A DNA stretch of 64,000 nucleotides from Leptolyngbyaceae cyanobacterium RM1_1_2 (GTDB taxonomy: Bacteria; Cyanobacteriota; Cyanobacteriia; Phormidesmidales; Phormidesmidaceae): the NCBI GenBank assembly GCA_012032345.1, contig JAAUQI010000009.1, positions 1 to 64,000 on the forward strand. Reading direction: 5' to 3'. The notes beneath the pieces are model-generated. The model searched no databases. It saw only the letters and a list, made by a program, of their open reading frames with translations, and was not told where the DNA came from. This document shows, in pieces, positions 63,770-64,000 of this stretch. Every line of letters begins with the position of its first letter. Positions within the stretch are counted from its first letter, which is position 1. The translations under genes and the position numbers were made by a program.

Positions 63770-64000
63770 TTACGCTTCATCTAGGGCGGCAATTCCGGGC
63801 AGCTCTTTACCTTCGAGCAGCTCCAGACTGGCCCCCCCCCGGTAGAAATATGGCTCATCTGCTCAGCGACGCCGACTTTCTCAACCGCTGCTACAGAATC
63901 ACCCCCGCCAATGATGGTGATACAGCCTTTTCCGGTCAGCTCAGCCAGCGTGTGAGCGATCGCTTCAGTCCCCTGAGCAAATTGGTCAAACTCAAACACG
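63770..64000 (-). CDS. pgk: Phosphoglycerate kinase, C-terminal part, with frameshift (partial)
   Basis: The frame entering at 64000 gives [20 protein letters not shown] then [19 protein letters not shown] and SHISTGGG, the nucleotide-binding end of phosphoglycerate kinase. After a run of nine Gs (63832-63840) it drifts to PVWSCSK and stops. Ten Gs would give [17 protein letters not shown] and end at the TAA at 63770, the normal C-terminus. So one base is probably missing in the G run. The enzyme makes ATP from 1,3-bisphosphoglycerate in glycolysis and runs in reverse in the Calvin cycle. Confidence 0.9.

Overview
The window is chromosomal DNA from a cyanobacterium. Evidence: the HIP1 octamer GCGATCGC and extended forms recur throughout both genes and spacers. 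Several genes are cyanobacterial hallmarks: cyanophycinase plus cyanophycin synthetase, an FtsH2-type thylakoid protease, DnaK3 with a DnaJ partner, the cyanobacterial-type glutamate-cysteine ligase, a SpkB-like kinase with Cys motif and pentapeptide repeats, SLH and AMIN envelope proteins, and an HpsJ-like protein. A filamentous, Leptolyngbya-like lineage is a guess. There is no prophage, CRISPR array or large island. The one clear mobile-element trace is the start of a probable IS630-type transposase at the left edge.

Layout. 1-6.8 kb (mostly minus strand): transposase start, a membrane GTPase, a ClC-CBS-UspA transporter, a PmbA/TldD-like protein and a TPR protein. 6.9-13.2 kb (mostly plus): aspartase/fumarase-type lyase, SWIM zinc-finger protein, HpsJ-like protein (minus), 6-phosphogluconolactonase, then a compact FHA / FHA / LRAT-like trio. 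13.2-21.5 kb: pdxH, gnd and pheT (minus), a SpkB-like kinase (plus), moeA (minus). 21.9-31.4 kb: SLH envelope protein with a strong terminator; a redox group (membrane-anchored SagB-like oxidoreductase, AhpC/TSA-like protein, 2-Cys peroxiredoxin); tRNA-Met; a LysM/M23 peptidoglycan hydrolase; trmL; gshA; tRNA-Leu. 31.8-37.9 kb: dnaK3-dnaJ, a CheB domain gene coupled to a degenerate histidine kinase, a frameshifted rpsU, and a thioredoxin-like protein. 38.5-47.9 kb: AMIN protein, DUF3172 protein, an ABC-2 permease, a fructosamine-kinase-like protein, M16 peptidase, a GH24 lysozyme, a sugar ABC permease, a BON-like protein, ispF and trmD. 48.1-54 kb: cphB-cphA, a YHS protein with NPCA repeats, and small membrane proteins. 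54.1-64 kb: ftsH2, a secreted PPC-like protein, gltX, tRNA-Asp, a TM0106-type nuclease, a cysteine-lyase-like class V aminotransferase, a polytopic GT-C-like protein and the 3' end of pgk.

Functional links. Pgl and Gnd are two steps of the oxidative pentose phosphate pathway. CphB and CphA degrade and make the nitrogen store cyanophycin. The 23-26 kb group and gshA serve thiol and peroxide chemistry. The SLH and AMIN proteins appear to share one C-terminal domain type.

Data-quality warning. Four genes (rpsU, the histidine kinase, the ABC-2 permease and pgk) each have a reading frame that is restored by adding one base in a homopolymer or doublet. This pattern suggests base undercalls in the assembly rather than four real mutations, but it cannot be settled from the sequence alone.
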